Shown here piece after piece: positions 1 to 8,103 of a stretch of DNA of 57,866 bases. Source of the stretch: an uncultured Pseudomonadota bacterium. GTDB taxonomy: Bacteria; Myxococcota_A; UBA9160; PR03. Below the pieces are notes generated by a model. That model was not told where the DNA came from and did not search any database. It saw only the letters and a list, made by a program, of their open reading frames with translations. The stretch spans positions 1 to 57,866 of the forward strand of contig CAADGG010000067.1 of the NCBI GenBank assembly GCA_900696485.1, given 5' to 3'. Position 1 is the first letter of the stretch; each line of letters begins with the position of its first letter. Made by a program: the position numbers and the translations under genes.

Positions 1-2247
1 CACGCGGTCGTCGAGAAGTTCCAGGCCGAGGTTCCGGATGGGATCCGGTACGAGGTCCTGTTCGATCAGAGTTCCTACACGAACGAGAGACTCGCGAATC
101 TCGTCTGGAGCCTGCTCGGGAGCGCGGCGCTCGTGGTCGGAGTCCTGTTCTTCATGATGGGAGTCCGCTCGGCGCTCCTGGTCGCCACGGCGCTCCCGCT
201 GACCGTCGCGATGGCGCTCGGCGGGTTGAACGTTCTGGGCGTTCCGCTGCACCAGACCTCGATCACCGGTCTGATCGTGGCGATCGGGATCCTGATCGAC
301 ACCGCGATCATCTCCGTGGATCATTTCAATGAGCGACGGCGCCGAGGCGATGCGCCCGGGACCGCCGCGGCGCAGACGACGCGCCGGTTGCTGGTGCCGC
401 TGTCTGCGTCGACACTGACGACGGTGCTGGCCTTCCTGCCGATCTTGCTGATGCCGGGCGGCGCCGGCGAGTTCGTCGGACCGATCGCGATCGGCGTGAT
501 CCTGTCGGTCGCGAGTTCCTTCCTGCTGGCCATCACGCTGGTCCCGGCGCTGGCGGCGTTCGTCGCGCCGGACGCCGCCGAGGCCGGGCGCGACGACTGG
601 CGGCATCACGGCTTTTCCCACGCCGGCCTGACGGCCGCCTTCCGGCGCAGCCTGGATCTCGTGCTGCGCCGGAAGGCGGTCGGGTGCGCCGTCGCCCTCG
701 CGCTGCCGCTGCTGGGCTTCGCCGTCGGCCGCACGCTTCCGGAGCAGTTCTTTCCGGCCAACGACCGCAACCAGTTCCAGGTGCAGCTCGTCCTGCCGAG
801 CCAGACGGCGATCCCGGAAACACGGGCCGCTGCGCTGCGAGCGCGTGAGATCCTGCAAGCGCACGAGGACGTGCTCGAGAGTCACTGGTTCCTCGGCGAG
901 TCGACCCCGCGCGTCTTCTACAACATGATCGCCAACAACGACGGCGTTCCGAGCTATGCCGGCGCGTTCGTGACGACCCGCTCCGCCGACGCCACGCAGC
1001 GTCTCCTGGCCGGCTTGCAGACCGAGTTGATGACGGCGTTTCCGGGCGCCCGCGTGCTGGCGCTGCCGTTCGAACAGGGTCCTCCCTTCGATGCGCCGAT
1101 CGAGGTCCGCATCGTCGGGCCGGAATTCGACGTGCTGCGCCGGCTCGGCGAGGATGTGCGGCGCGTGATGGCCGAGACCCACGCCGTGACGTTCACCACC
1201 GCCAAGCTCGCCGGCGGTGAACCGAAGCTGATGGTCGATGCCGACGAAGCAGCGGCCCGCCTCGCCGGACTGCGCCTCGCCGATGTCGCACAGCAGCTGG
1301 AAGCCAGTCTCGAAGGCGTCATCGGCGGCACGCTGCTCGAGGCGAACGAGGAGATCCCGGTCCGCGTGCGCGTCGCGGGTGCCGATCGTGCGAGCCTGGC
1401 CACGATCGGCGCCGGTCGCGTGTTGGCGGCGCCGTCTCGCGGCGAACGGCCCACCGACGCGCTCGCCGGCGTCCCGATCGCGGCGCTCTCGCGCTGGGAG
1501 CTGGTGCCGGAGCTCAGTGGCATCGCGCGGCGCAACGGCGAGCGCGTCAACACGGTCCAGGCCTATCTGATGCCGTACACGTTGATCTCGGAGTCGTTGG
1601 CGGATTTCCGGCGGCGACTCGACGCCGCCGGGTTCGAGCTGCCCGCGGGCTACCGGCTCGAGTTCGGCGGAGAGAGCGAGAAGCGCAACGAGGCGCTCGT
1701 CAGCCTCATGGCCTTCGCGCTGCCGCTCTTCGTCGTGATGGCAGGTGCCATCGTGCTGTCGTTCAACTCCTTCCGGATGGCCGGGATCATCTTCGTCGTC
1801 GCGTTCCTGTCGGTGGGCCTCGGCCAGCTCGGCGTCTGGGTGTTCGGCTACCCGATGGGCTTCATCGCGATCATCGGCACGATGGGACTCGTCGGCGTTG
1901 CGATCAACGACTCGATCATGGTCCTTTCGTCACTCCGTGCCGATCCCGGCGCCGTGGCGGGCGAACGACAGGCGACGATCGAAGTGGTGATGCGTTCCGC
2001 ACGTCACGTGCTGGCGACGACGCTGACGACGATCGGTGGCTTCGTGCCGCTGATCGTGTTCGGCGGGCGCTTCTGGCCGCCGCTGGCCACCGCGATCGCC
2101 GTGGGCGTGGCGGGAGCCACGTTGGTCGCGCTGGTCGGCGTGCCGGTGGCCCATCACGCGCTCGCAGGTCGTGAGAGCCGGCGCCTGCTGGCGACGCGCG
2201 AGGCCGCCGCCGCGCTCGAGGCCGTGCCGGTTCCGGGTGGGTCGTAG
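1..2247 (+). CDS. RND-family efflux transporter, 5'-truncated by window edge
   Basis: The reading frame is open from base 1, so the gene starts upstream and only the last 748 codons are seen, of about 1030 usual for the family. RND pumps are inner-membrane proton antiporters that export drugs, lipids or metals through a periplasmic adaptor and an outer-membrane channel. Visible parts are a transmembrane block with the run GLIVAIGILIDTAIISVDHF and a second helix near VLAFLPILLMPGG. A long periplasmic porter region follows, then a C-terminal transmembrane block with IGTMGLVGVAINDSIMVL. The two similar membrane halves fit the RND duplication. No adaptor gene lies downstream, so the partners must be upstream. 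The substrate cannot be predicted. Confidence 0.9.
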   Translation, partial: HAVVEKFQAEVPDGIRYEVLFDQSSYTNERLANLVWSLLGSAALVVGVLFFMMGVRSALLVATALPLTVAMALGGLNVLGVPLHQTSITGLIVAIGILIDTAIISVDHFNERRRRGDAPGTAAAQTTRRLLVPLSASTLTTVLAFLPILLMPGGAGEFVGPIAIGVILSVASSFLLAITLVPALAAFVAPDAAEAGRDDWRHHGFSHAGLTAAFRRSLDLVLRRKAVGCAVALALPLLGFAVGRTLPEQFFPANDRNQFQVQLVLPSQTAIPETRAAALRAREILQAHEDVLESHWFLGESTPRVFYNMIANNDGVPSYAGAFVTTRSADATQRLLAGLQTELMTAFPGARVLALPFEQGPPFDAPIEVRIVGPEFDVLRRLGEDVRRVMAETHAVTFTTAKLAGGEPKLMVDADEAAARLAGLRLADVAQQLEASLEGVIGGTLLEANEEIPVRVRVAGADRASLATIGAGRVLAAPSRGERPTDALAGVPIAALSRWELVPELSGIARRNGERVNTVQAYLMPYTLISESLADFRRRLDAAGFELPAGYRLEFGGESEKRNEALVSLMAFALPLFVVMAGAIVLSFNSFRMAGIIFVVAFLSVGLGQLGVWVFGYPMGFIAIIGTMGLVGVAINDSIMVLSSLRADPGAVAGERQATIEVVMRSARHVLATTLTTIGGFVPLIVFGGRFWPPLATAIAVGVAGATLVALVGVPVAHHALAGRESRRLLATREAAAALEAVPVPGGS

Positions 2248-2340
2248 CCGCCCGGACCCGGTCTGGATACGAGCCGGTGCGGGTCGGAGAAGCTCTGGAA
2301 TCCCGATGGCTTGGGAGCTTCCGGTCGAGCGGCGAGCCCG

Positions 2341-2390
2341 CTGCGATATTACTGGATTCGTTATTGGAGCGATCATCCTGTAAGATGCCC
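2341..2390 (+). promoter_or_regulatory. Possible promoter before the radical SAM gene
   Basis: This is a locally AT-rich patch in an otherwise GC-rich gap. It carries TAAGAT at 2381-2386, a fair -10 hexamer, about 50 bases before the start codon. No good -35 hexamer sits at 16-18 bases, so sigma-70 use is only suggested. The gap of about 190 bases after the RND gene supports a separate transcription unit. Confidence 0.3.
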
Positions 2391-2438
2391 GGCAGCCTCG
2401 GGCCGCCGGAGCCCGCCGGCGAGGGAGGAGACAGCGAG

Positions 2439-3404
2439 ATGGAAAAGACCGGTGCCTGGGATCGCCTCGGCGCGGAGCCGCCGCCCGCGTTCCCGGGGGC
2501 GATCCTGAACGTCACGAACCGCTGCAACCTGAAGTGCGCGCATTGCTTCATCTACACCGACGGAAATCCCAACGATCCGACGCATGACATTCCGGATGAC
2601 GAGCTGCTCGCGGCGGTCGAGCGGGTGCGGGATCGCCACGGCGTGCGCGGCATGCTGTGGATGGGTGGGGAGCCGATGCTCCGCTGGCGCCTGCTCGAGC
2701 GGGGCCTCGAGCTGTTCGCGAAGAACACGATCACCACCAACGGCACCGTCCCGTTGAAGGACTTCGGTCCGGACGTGACCTACGTGGTATCGCTCGACGG
2801 CCCGAGAGACGTGAACGATCCGGTGCGCGGCGAAGGCGTGTACGATCGCGTGCGCCAGAACCTGCTGGCGCTGCCGGAGAATTTCGCCCCGACGGTGCAA
2901 CTCCAGTGCGTCGTGACGAAGCAGAACCAGCACCGACTGGCGGAGCTGGTCGAGAGCTTCGTCGACACGCCGGTGGACGGCATCGCCTTCACCTTCTACG
3001 TGCCGAACGAGGGCGAGAACTCGGAACGCACGTGGACGGACGCGGCCGATCGGGAAGCGGCGGTCGACGCGGTGGTGGAGCTGAAGCGCCGCTATCCGGA
3101 CTTCGTCTGGAACTCCAGCCGCGCGCTGGAGCTGATGCGGCCGGCCACGGCGAAGCTCGTGACGGACAACTGTCCCACGCTGCGCACGATCCTGCCTCTG
3201 TACGTCGAGAACGGGCAGTTCACGACGCCGAAGTGCTGCTACGGGAACAACAGCGACTGCGATCGCTGCGGCGCCTGGGTGGTCTTCGCGCAGGCCGCAA
3301 AGCTGCCCGGACCCTGGGACGAAGTCCTGCCTCCGACGAAGCACAAGAGCCGGGGTGCGGCCGACTTCGAAGCCGGCATGGCGGAACCGCTGCGTCGGGA
3401 GTGA
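2439..3404 (+). CDS. Radical SAM protein with C-terminal cysteine cluster
   Basis: A 321-residue radical SAM enzyme. The [4Fe-4S]-binding motif CNLKCAHC lies near residue 27, followed by the glycine-rich WMGGEP SAM-binding segment and a TIM-barrel-length body. The C-terminus holds clustered cysteines (KCCYGNNSDCDRCGAW), like a short SPASM-type auxiliary cluster. The ATG at 2439 was chosen for the strong GAGGGAGGAG ribosome site about 9 bases upstream; an earlier in-frame start lacks one. Family members use a 5'-deoxyadenosyl radical on peptides or small molecules, but the substrate here is unknown. The gene is followed by a thiamine-diphosphate enzyme and an epimerase on the same strand, which suggests a small biosynthetic group. 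Confidence 0.85.
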   Translation: MEKTGAWDRLGAEPPPAFPGAILNVTNRCNLKCAHCFIYTDGNPNDPTHDIPDDELLAAVERVRDRHGVRGMLWMGGEPMLRWRLLERGLELFAKNTITTNGTVPLKDFGPDVTYVVSLDGPRDVNDPVRGEGVYDRVRQNLLALPENFAPTVQLQCVVTKQNQHRLAELVESFVDTPVDGIAFTFYVPNEGENSERTWTDAADREAAVDAVVELKRRYPDFVWNSSRALELMRPATAKLVTDNCPTLRTILPLYVENGQFTTPKCCYGNNSDCDRCGAWVVFAQAAKLPGPWDEVLPPTKHKSRGAADFEAGMAEPLRRE

Positions 3405-3590
3405 CGCCGCCAGGGTCCTGCCGTTCCGGATGGCCCGACACGGAATCGAGTCGGATCGGCCTGGCTTTGCAGTCGCTCCCGCCCGTGCGTCGCGCCTCCC
3501 GTGGCGGAGGGCGGCGTGGAGTCGACGTCGGGAGTGCGATACCGTCCGCCCCGCCGCGCGGTCGACTGCGGCGCGAGGGGGATCCTGAGC

Positions 3591-5318
3591 ATGGGCGAGA
3601 TCACGGTCGGCGAGCTCCTGGTCCGCTGTCTGAGAGCCGAGGGGATCGAGCTCATCAGCGGCATCATCGATGGCGCCCACATTCCGATCGTCGCGCATAC
3701 GGCCGCCTACGGGATCCGCTACGTGAACGCGCGCCACGAGGAGGCCGCGGTCCACATCGCGGAGGGCTACGCGCGGATCGCCCGGCGGCCCGGCGTGGTG
3801 ATCGGGAATCCCGGTTGCGGCACCGGCAACATGCTCGCCGGGGTCGTGAGCGCCCACGCGGAGGGACATCCGATCGTCGCGATCGGCACGCTGCGGCCGC
3901 GCATCAAGACCGACCCGAACCGCGGCGGCGCGTGGCAGGCCGCGGATACCGAGAGCATGGCCCGGCCGATCACGAAGTACGCCGCGACGGTGCGCCAGTG
4001 GGAACGCCTGCCGGAGATGATGCGCGCGGCGTTCCGCGCCGCGATGACGGGTCGACCGGGTCCTGCGTACATCGCGGTCCCCGACGATCTGCTGGCCGAG
4101 CGGATCGACGAGAGTCGGCTGCCGCCGATCTACGAGGCCTCGCGCTACCGCGTGACGGATCTCGGCGCGGGCGATCCGGCCCGGATCGAGCGCGCCGCCG
4201 AGCTGCTCGCCGGCGCGCAGAAACTCTTCGTCCATGCCGGCAAGGGCGTCTTGTGGGCCGATGCCGCCGCCGAGCTGGTGGCGCTCGGCGACTACCTGGG
4301 CGCCAGCCTGGGCGCGAGCCTCGGCGCGCGCGGGGTCATCCCGGAGAACCATCCGCACTACTTCCATCCCTTCGACATCGCCGGCGCCGGCCGCGCGCGC
4401 GGCGAGGCGGACGTGGTGCTGGTGGTCGGCGGACGGCTCGGCGAGTACGACGGCTGGGGCGGGCCGCCGATGTGGGGCGAGCCGGCGCGCCAGACGACGA
4501 TCCAGATCGACGTCGATCCGTTGTCGATCGGACTGAACCGTCCCGTCGACGTGCCGATCGTGGCCGACGCGAAGGCCGCGCTGACCGCGCTGCTCGCTGC
4601 CGTGCGCGCGCGCGTCGGTTCGCGTGCTGCACCGAAGGATCTCGCGCTCTATCGCGCGGAGAGCGCCGAGACGATGAAGCAGGGGATCGGCTACCTCGGC
4701 GCCGAGTGTCGCACCGGTGTGAATCCGGGCCGTATGGTGATGGCGATCCGCCAGTGCTTCCCGCCCGAGTCCATCACGGTCCTCGATGGGGGCAACACGA
4801 CGCTGACGGGGGTCGCGTTTCATCCGATCCTGTCCTCACCGAGCTTTCTGTACTCGGTGAAGATGGGCTATCTCGGGACCGGCCTGCCGTTTGCAATCGG
4901 CGCTCGGCTCGCCGACCCGAAACGGCCGGTGTGCCTGATCACCGGCGACGGCGCCTTCGGCTTCCATGTGATGGAGCTCGAGACCGCCGTCCGCGAGGAG
5001 CTGCCGATCGTCGTCGTCGTCGCCGTCGATGACGCCTGGGGCATGGAGAAGACGGCGTATCGTGCGCAGGGACTCGGCCCGGCGGACTGGGCGCAGCGCG
5101 GGATCGAGCTCGCCCCCGTCTCCTACGACGGCATCGCCCGCGAAATCGGCTGTCACGGCGAACGGGTGGAGCGCATCGAGGATCTCACGCCGGCGCTCGA
5201 GCGGGCTCTGGCCGCCGGCAAGCCCGCCGTGCTGCACGTGCAGGTGGATCGCGAACTCAACACCACACCGCCGGGCTGGGAACAGTTTCGCAAGGCGCGC
5301 AGCGTGCAGGGCTACTAG
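3591..5318 (+). CDS. Thiamine diphosphate-dependent enzyme, acetolactate synthase-like family
   Basis: A 575-residue protein with the three-domain order of ThDP enzymes. The N-terminal pyrimidine-binding domain carries RHEEAAVHIAEGYAR, whose first glutamate aligns with the catalytic Glu. A central Rossmann-like domain follows, then a C-terminal diphosphate-binding domain with the GDGAFGFHVMELE motif and a downstream VDDAWGM in place of the usual NN. Such enzymes decarboxylate 2-oxo acids or join two of them. Acetolactate synthase, a 2-oxoacid decarboxylase or a specialised carboligase are all possible, and no small regulatory subunit is nearby. The ATG follows a GAGGGGGATC ribosome site. It lies 186 bases after the radical SAM gene and 17 before the epimerase. 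Confidence 0.85.
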   Translation: MGEITVGELLVRCLRAEGIELISGIIDGAHIPIVAHTAAYGIRYVNARHEEAAVHIAEGYARIARRPGVVIGNPGCGTGNMLAGVVSAHAEGHPIVAIGTLRPRIKTDPNRGGAWQAADTESMARPITKYAATVRQWERLPEMMRAAFRAAMTGRPGPAYIAVPDDLLAERIDESRLPPIYEASRYRVTDLGAGDPARIERAAELLAGAQKLFVHAGKGVLWADAAAELVALGDYLGASLGASLGARGVIPENHPHYFHPFDIAGAGRARGEADVVLVVGGRLGEYDGWGGPPMWGEPARQTTIQIDVDPLSIGLNRPVDVPIVADAKAALTALLAAVRARVGSRAAPKDLALYRAESAETMKQGIGYLGAECRTGVNPGRMVMAIRQCFPPESITVLDGGNTTLTGVAFHPILSSPSFLYSVKMGYLGTGLPFAIGARLADPKRPVCLITGDGAFGFHVMELETAVREELPIVVVVAVDDAWGMEKTAYRAQGLGPADWAQRGIELAPVSYDGIAREIGCHGERVERIEDLTPALERALAAGKPAVLHVQVDRELNTTPPGWEQFRKARSVQGY

Positions 5319-5335
5319 CCCGGCAGGGGAGGGAA

Positions 5336-6394
5336 GTGCCGTTGGATCCGCGTCCGGCACCGGTCGGGGTCGATGGGCAGACCCCCGCGCTTCCCACGCG
5401 CGTGTTCGTGACGGGAGCGCTCGGCTTCGTCGGGCGCGCGCTGCTGAACCGCTATCGCGAACTCGGCGCCGAGGTGCGCGGCATGGACGTCCGGCCGGAT
5501 CCGGCGTGGGACGTCGTCGGCGGCGACATCAGCGCGGCGGGAACGTGGCAGGCCCACGCGCAGGGCTGTGATCTGGTCGTCCACACAGCGGCCGTCGTGT
5601 CGAACGTGGCGGCGCCGGAGGCGTACCGGCGGATCACCGTCGGCGGCGTCCGGCAAGCGCTCGATGCGGCGATCGCGGGCGGCGCCCGGCGCTTCCTGCA
5701 CGTCTCGTCGTGCGGCGCCTACGGCTGGCACCGGCCGCCCGACGCCGACGAGCACACGCCCATCACGGTGCTCAGTGGCAATGCCTATCAAGACGCCAAG
5801 GCTGCGAGCGAGCATCCCGCGCTCGCCGCGCATGCCGCCGGCGAGATCGCCTGCACGATTGTCCGACCGTCGGACGTGTATGGGCCCGGTTCCCGGCCGT
5901 GGGTGTTGATCCCGCTCGAGATGATCGAGAAAGGGTTGTTCTTCCTGCCGGCCCGGGGCCAGGGCCTGATGGCGCCGATCTACATCGATGATCTGGTCGA
6001 CGGCATCGTGCTCGCCGCCGGGCTCGAGGCGGGCGCCGGGCAGATCTTCAACCTGCTCGGCGAGGCGCCCGTCGCGACGGCGGAGTTCTTCGCCCACCAC
6101 GTCCGCTGGGCGGGCCGCAGCGGCCCGCCGCGCTCGTTCTCGACGCCGACCGCACTGCGTCTTGCGGGGCTGGCCGCCGGACTCGGGCGCTTGCTGCGTC
6201 GCCCCAACGAGGCCAGCCGCCAGTCGATGCTGATGCTCAGCAAGAGCCACAGCCCGTCGATGGAGAAGGCGCACCGCGTGCTCGGCTACGAGCCGAGGAT
6301 CGGCCTCGCCGAGGGCATGCAGCGCACCGAAGCGTGGCTGCGGGCGCAGGGTCGGTTGGCGCGCGCCGGAGGCGGCGGCGGACGCCAGCCGTAA
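5336..6394 (+). CDS. NAD-dependent epimerase/dehydratase (extended SDR)
   Basis: A 352-residue extended short-chain dehydrogenase. The nucleotide-binding glycine motif is in VFVTGALGFVGRAL near residue 23, the active-site Ser region is SSCGAYG, and the catalytic pair is in NAYQDAK (YxxxK). Relatives act on nucleotide sugars or on 3-beta-hydroxysteroid-type alcohols. The C-terminal half looks more like the steroid/isomerase-type branch than like GalE, so the substrate is open. The start is GTG with a good AGGGGAGGGAA ribosome site, 17 bases after the thiamine enzyme stop, so the two are probably co-transcribed. Confidence 0.85.
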   Translation: MPLDPRPAPVGVDGQTPALPTRVFVTGALGFVGRALLNRYRELGAEVRGMDVRPDPAWDVVGGDISAAGTWQAHAQGCDLVVHTAAVVSNVAAPEAYRRITVGGVRQALDAAIAGGARRFLHVSSCGAYGWHRPPDADEHTPITVLSGNAYQDAKAASEHPALAAHAAGEIACTIVRPSDVYGPGSRPWVLIPLEMIEKGLFFLPARGQGLMAPIYIDDLVDGIVLAAGLEAGAGQIFNLLGEAPVATAEFFAHHVRWAGRSGPPRSFSTPTALRLAGLAAGLGRLLRRPNEASRQSMLMLSKSHSPSMEKAHRVLGYEPRIGLAEGMQRTEAWLRAQGRLARAGGGGGRQP

Positions 6395-6425
6395 CGGTCT
6401 CCCCGCCGGTCGCACGATCCGCGCT

Positions 6426-6444
6426 CGCTGGTGGCCGGCCAGCG
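6426..6444. terminator. Hairpin between convergent genes
   Basis: CGCTGG and CCAGCG form a perfect 6-bp stem around a 7-base loop. It lies in the 100-base gap between the convergent epimerase and UbiA-family genes. There is no T-run on either side, so this is a GC hairpin that could stop or pause polymerase rather than a classic intrinsic terminator. Confidence 0.35.
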
Positions 6445-6494
6445 CCCGACGGAGACGAAGCGCCGCCGGACGGGGAGCGCGAACGGACCGGGAG

Positions 6495-7361
6495 TCAGAT
6501 CAGGCCGAGGCTCCAGATCACCGAGGCGACCCAGCCGGTTCCCGTCACGAGCAAGGCGCGTGAGGACAGCAGCACATCGACCGGGAAGCTGTGCTCCGGT
6601 CGCAGCTGGGAAACCCGCATGTAGTCGAGCACGCCGAACAGCACGAAGGGCATCGAGGCGAACTCACGGCCCGGCACGAGGACGCCCGCCTCGATGCAAT
6701 AGATCGAGTAGGAGAGGATCGCCATGCCGGCGCTGATGCCGCTGGCCTGATCGAGAAAGCCGAGGCTGTAGCCGGTGAGACTCGGCCGGTGTTCGCTGCC
6801 GATCCCGCGCGCGCAGTCCGCCCGCCGTTTGGCAAGTGCGAGGAACAGCGCCAGCGTCGAGGAGCACAACAGCAGCCAGTTCGAGGGCGTCACCACGATC
6901 AGCGCGCAGCCGAGCAGCACGCGCAGCACGAAGCCCGATGAGATGAGGAAGACATCGACGAGCGGGACGTCCTTGCCGCCGTGCGAGTACAGCAGGTTGA
7001 GGACGAGATATACGATGACCAGGCCGCCGGCGTCGGCTCCGGACGACAGCCATGGCAATGCGATGCCCGGCACGGCGAGGCCCACGGCCAGGGCCCGGGC
7101 CTGGCCGACCGACACGCGTCCGGACGCGACCGGGCGCGCGCGCTTCTCGGGATGGAGGCGATCCTGCGCGGCGTCGGCCGCGTCGTTGAGGGCATAGACG
7201 GCGGAGCTCGCGAGGCACATGCCGAGGACGCCGAGGGCGATGACGCTCCAGTCCGCCGTAGAACCCGTCGCCAGCGCAAACGGCAGCGGCATCAGGACGA
7301 AGGCATTCTTGACCCAATGCCGCGGGCGGAGCAGGGTGCGGAGGTCGCGCAGACTCGGCAT
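6495..7361 (-). CDS. UbiA-family prenyltransferase, decaprenyl-phosphate phosphoribosyltransferase type
   Basis: A 288-residue polytopic membrane protein. The signature NDAADAAQDRLHPEKRARP near residue 59 matches the aspartate-rich metal/diphosphate motif of UbiA enzymes. A second polar loop, KRRADCARG, sits mid-protein. The order dprE1-dprE2-this gene, with a gap of only 4 bases, points to the mycobacterial Rv3806c role: transfer of 5-phosphoribose from PRPP to polyprenyl phosphate. That is the first step toward polyprenyl-phospho-arabinose. The function is inferred from motif plus operon; another UbiA substrate is possible but less likely. Confidence 0.85.
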   Translation of the reverse strand: MPSLRDLRTLLRPRHWVKNAFVLMPLPFALATGSTADWSVIALGVLGMCLASSAVYALNDAADAAQDRLHPEKRARPVASGRVSVGQARALAVGLAVPGIALPWLSSGADAGGLVIVYLVLNLLYSHGGKDVPLVDVFLISSGFVLRVLLGCALIVVTPSNWLLLCSSTLALFLALAKRRADCARGIGSEHRPSLTGYSLGFLDQASGISAGMAILSYSIYCIEAGVLVPGREFASMPFVLFGVLDYMRVSQLRPEHSFPVDVLLSSRALLVTGTGWVASVIWSLGLI

Positions 7362-7365
7362 GACC

Positions 7366-8103
7366 TCAGAACTCCAATCGTCGCATGGCGGCGCGCGGGA
7401 GCATCCGGATCCCGAGCATCACGAGGCGCCAGATCGCCGGCGTGTAGACCACGGGGCGGCCGGCATCGATCGCGCGCAGGACCGCGCGGGCGACGGCGTC
7501 CGGCTCGGCGGCAAAGGGCGGCGGCCGAAGTCCGGCGGTCATCGCCGTGTGGACGAAACCGGGCTTGACACAGACCGTCCGCAACCCCTCGCGCCGATAC
7601 CGGGCGTCGAGACCGGCGAGATAATACGAGAGCCCCGCCTTCGCCGCGCCATAGAGCGTTACCGGTCGCCGCGCTCGATCGCCGGCGACCGAGGAGAAGA
7701 CGCACAGCGTTCCGTCGCCCGTCGCGAGCAGCCGCGGGCGCACCGCTTCGCAGAATCCGATCGTTCCGACGAAGTTCGCCGTCAGCATCTCATGACGCAG
7801 ATCGGCGTCGCGCTCCAGCGCTTCCTGGGTGCCGAAGATCCCGGCGCTGACGACGGCGGTATCGAGCGATCCGAGTCGGGCCGCGGCCTGGTCGAGGGCA
7901 GGCGCGAAACTGCTCGGATCGAGCAGGTCGCAGCGGGCGGTTCCGACGGGCTCACTCGCCCCCCAGGCTTCGAGATCTCGTGCCGAGCGCTCGCAAGAGG
8001 CCTCGTCGCGGCCGAGCAGGAAGAGCTGGTCGCCGCGCGCGGCCATGCGCCGTGCGAGCGCCCGTCCGATGCCGCCCGTCGCGCCGAGCAGTACCGCTTT
8101 CAC
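7366..8103 (-). CDS. dprE2: DprE2-like SDR, decaprenylphosphoryl-2-keto-ribose reductase
   Basis: A 245-residue classical short-chain dehydrogenase with N-terminal VLLGATGGIGRALARR, a VVSAGIFG segment, active-site SSVAGDRARRPVTLYGAAK (Ser, Tyr, Lys) and a hydrophobic C-terminus. In mycobacteria DprE2 reduces the keto intermediate made by DprE1, completing epimerisation of the prenyl-linked ribose to arabinose. Its GTG start overlaps the dprE1 stop in the tetranucleotide GTGA, so the two are translationally coupled, as expected for enzymes that act as a pair. The neighbours make this assignment far stronger than the sequence alone would. Confidence 0.85.
   Translation of the reverse strand: MKAVLLGATGGIGRALARRMAARGDQLFLLGRDEASCERSARDLEAWGASEPVGTARCDLLDPSSFAPALDQAAARLGSLDTAVVSAGIFGTQEALERDADLRHEMLTANFVGTIGFCEAVRPRLLATGDGTLCVFSSVAGDRARRPVTLYGAAKAGLSYYLAGLDARYRREGLRTVCVKPGFVHTAMTAGLRPPPFAAEPDAVARAVLRAIDAGRPVVYTPAIWRLVMLGIRMLPRAAMRRLEF

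Noticed and set aside
2373..4823. Open frame of about 815 codons on the minus strand
   Set aside because: It is antisense to the radical SAM and ThDP genes. Composition is dominated by Arg, Ala and His, with no recognisable fold.
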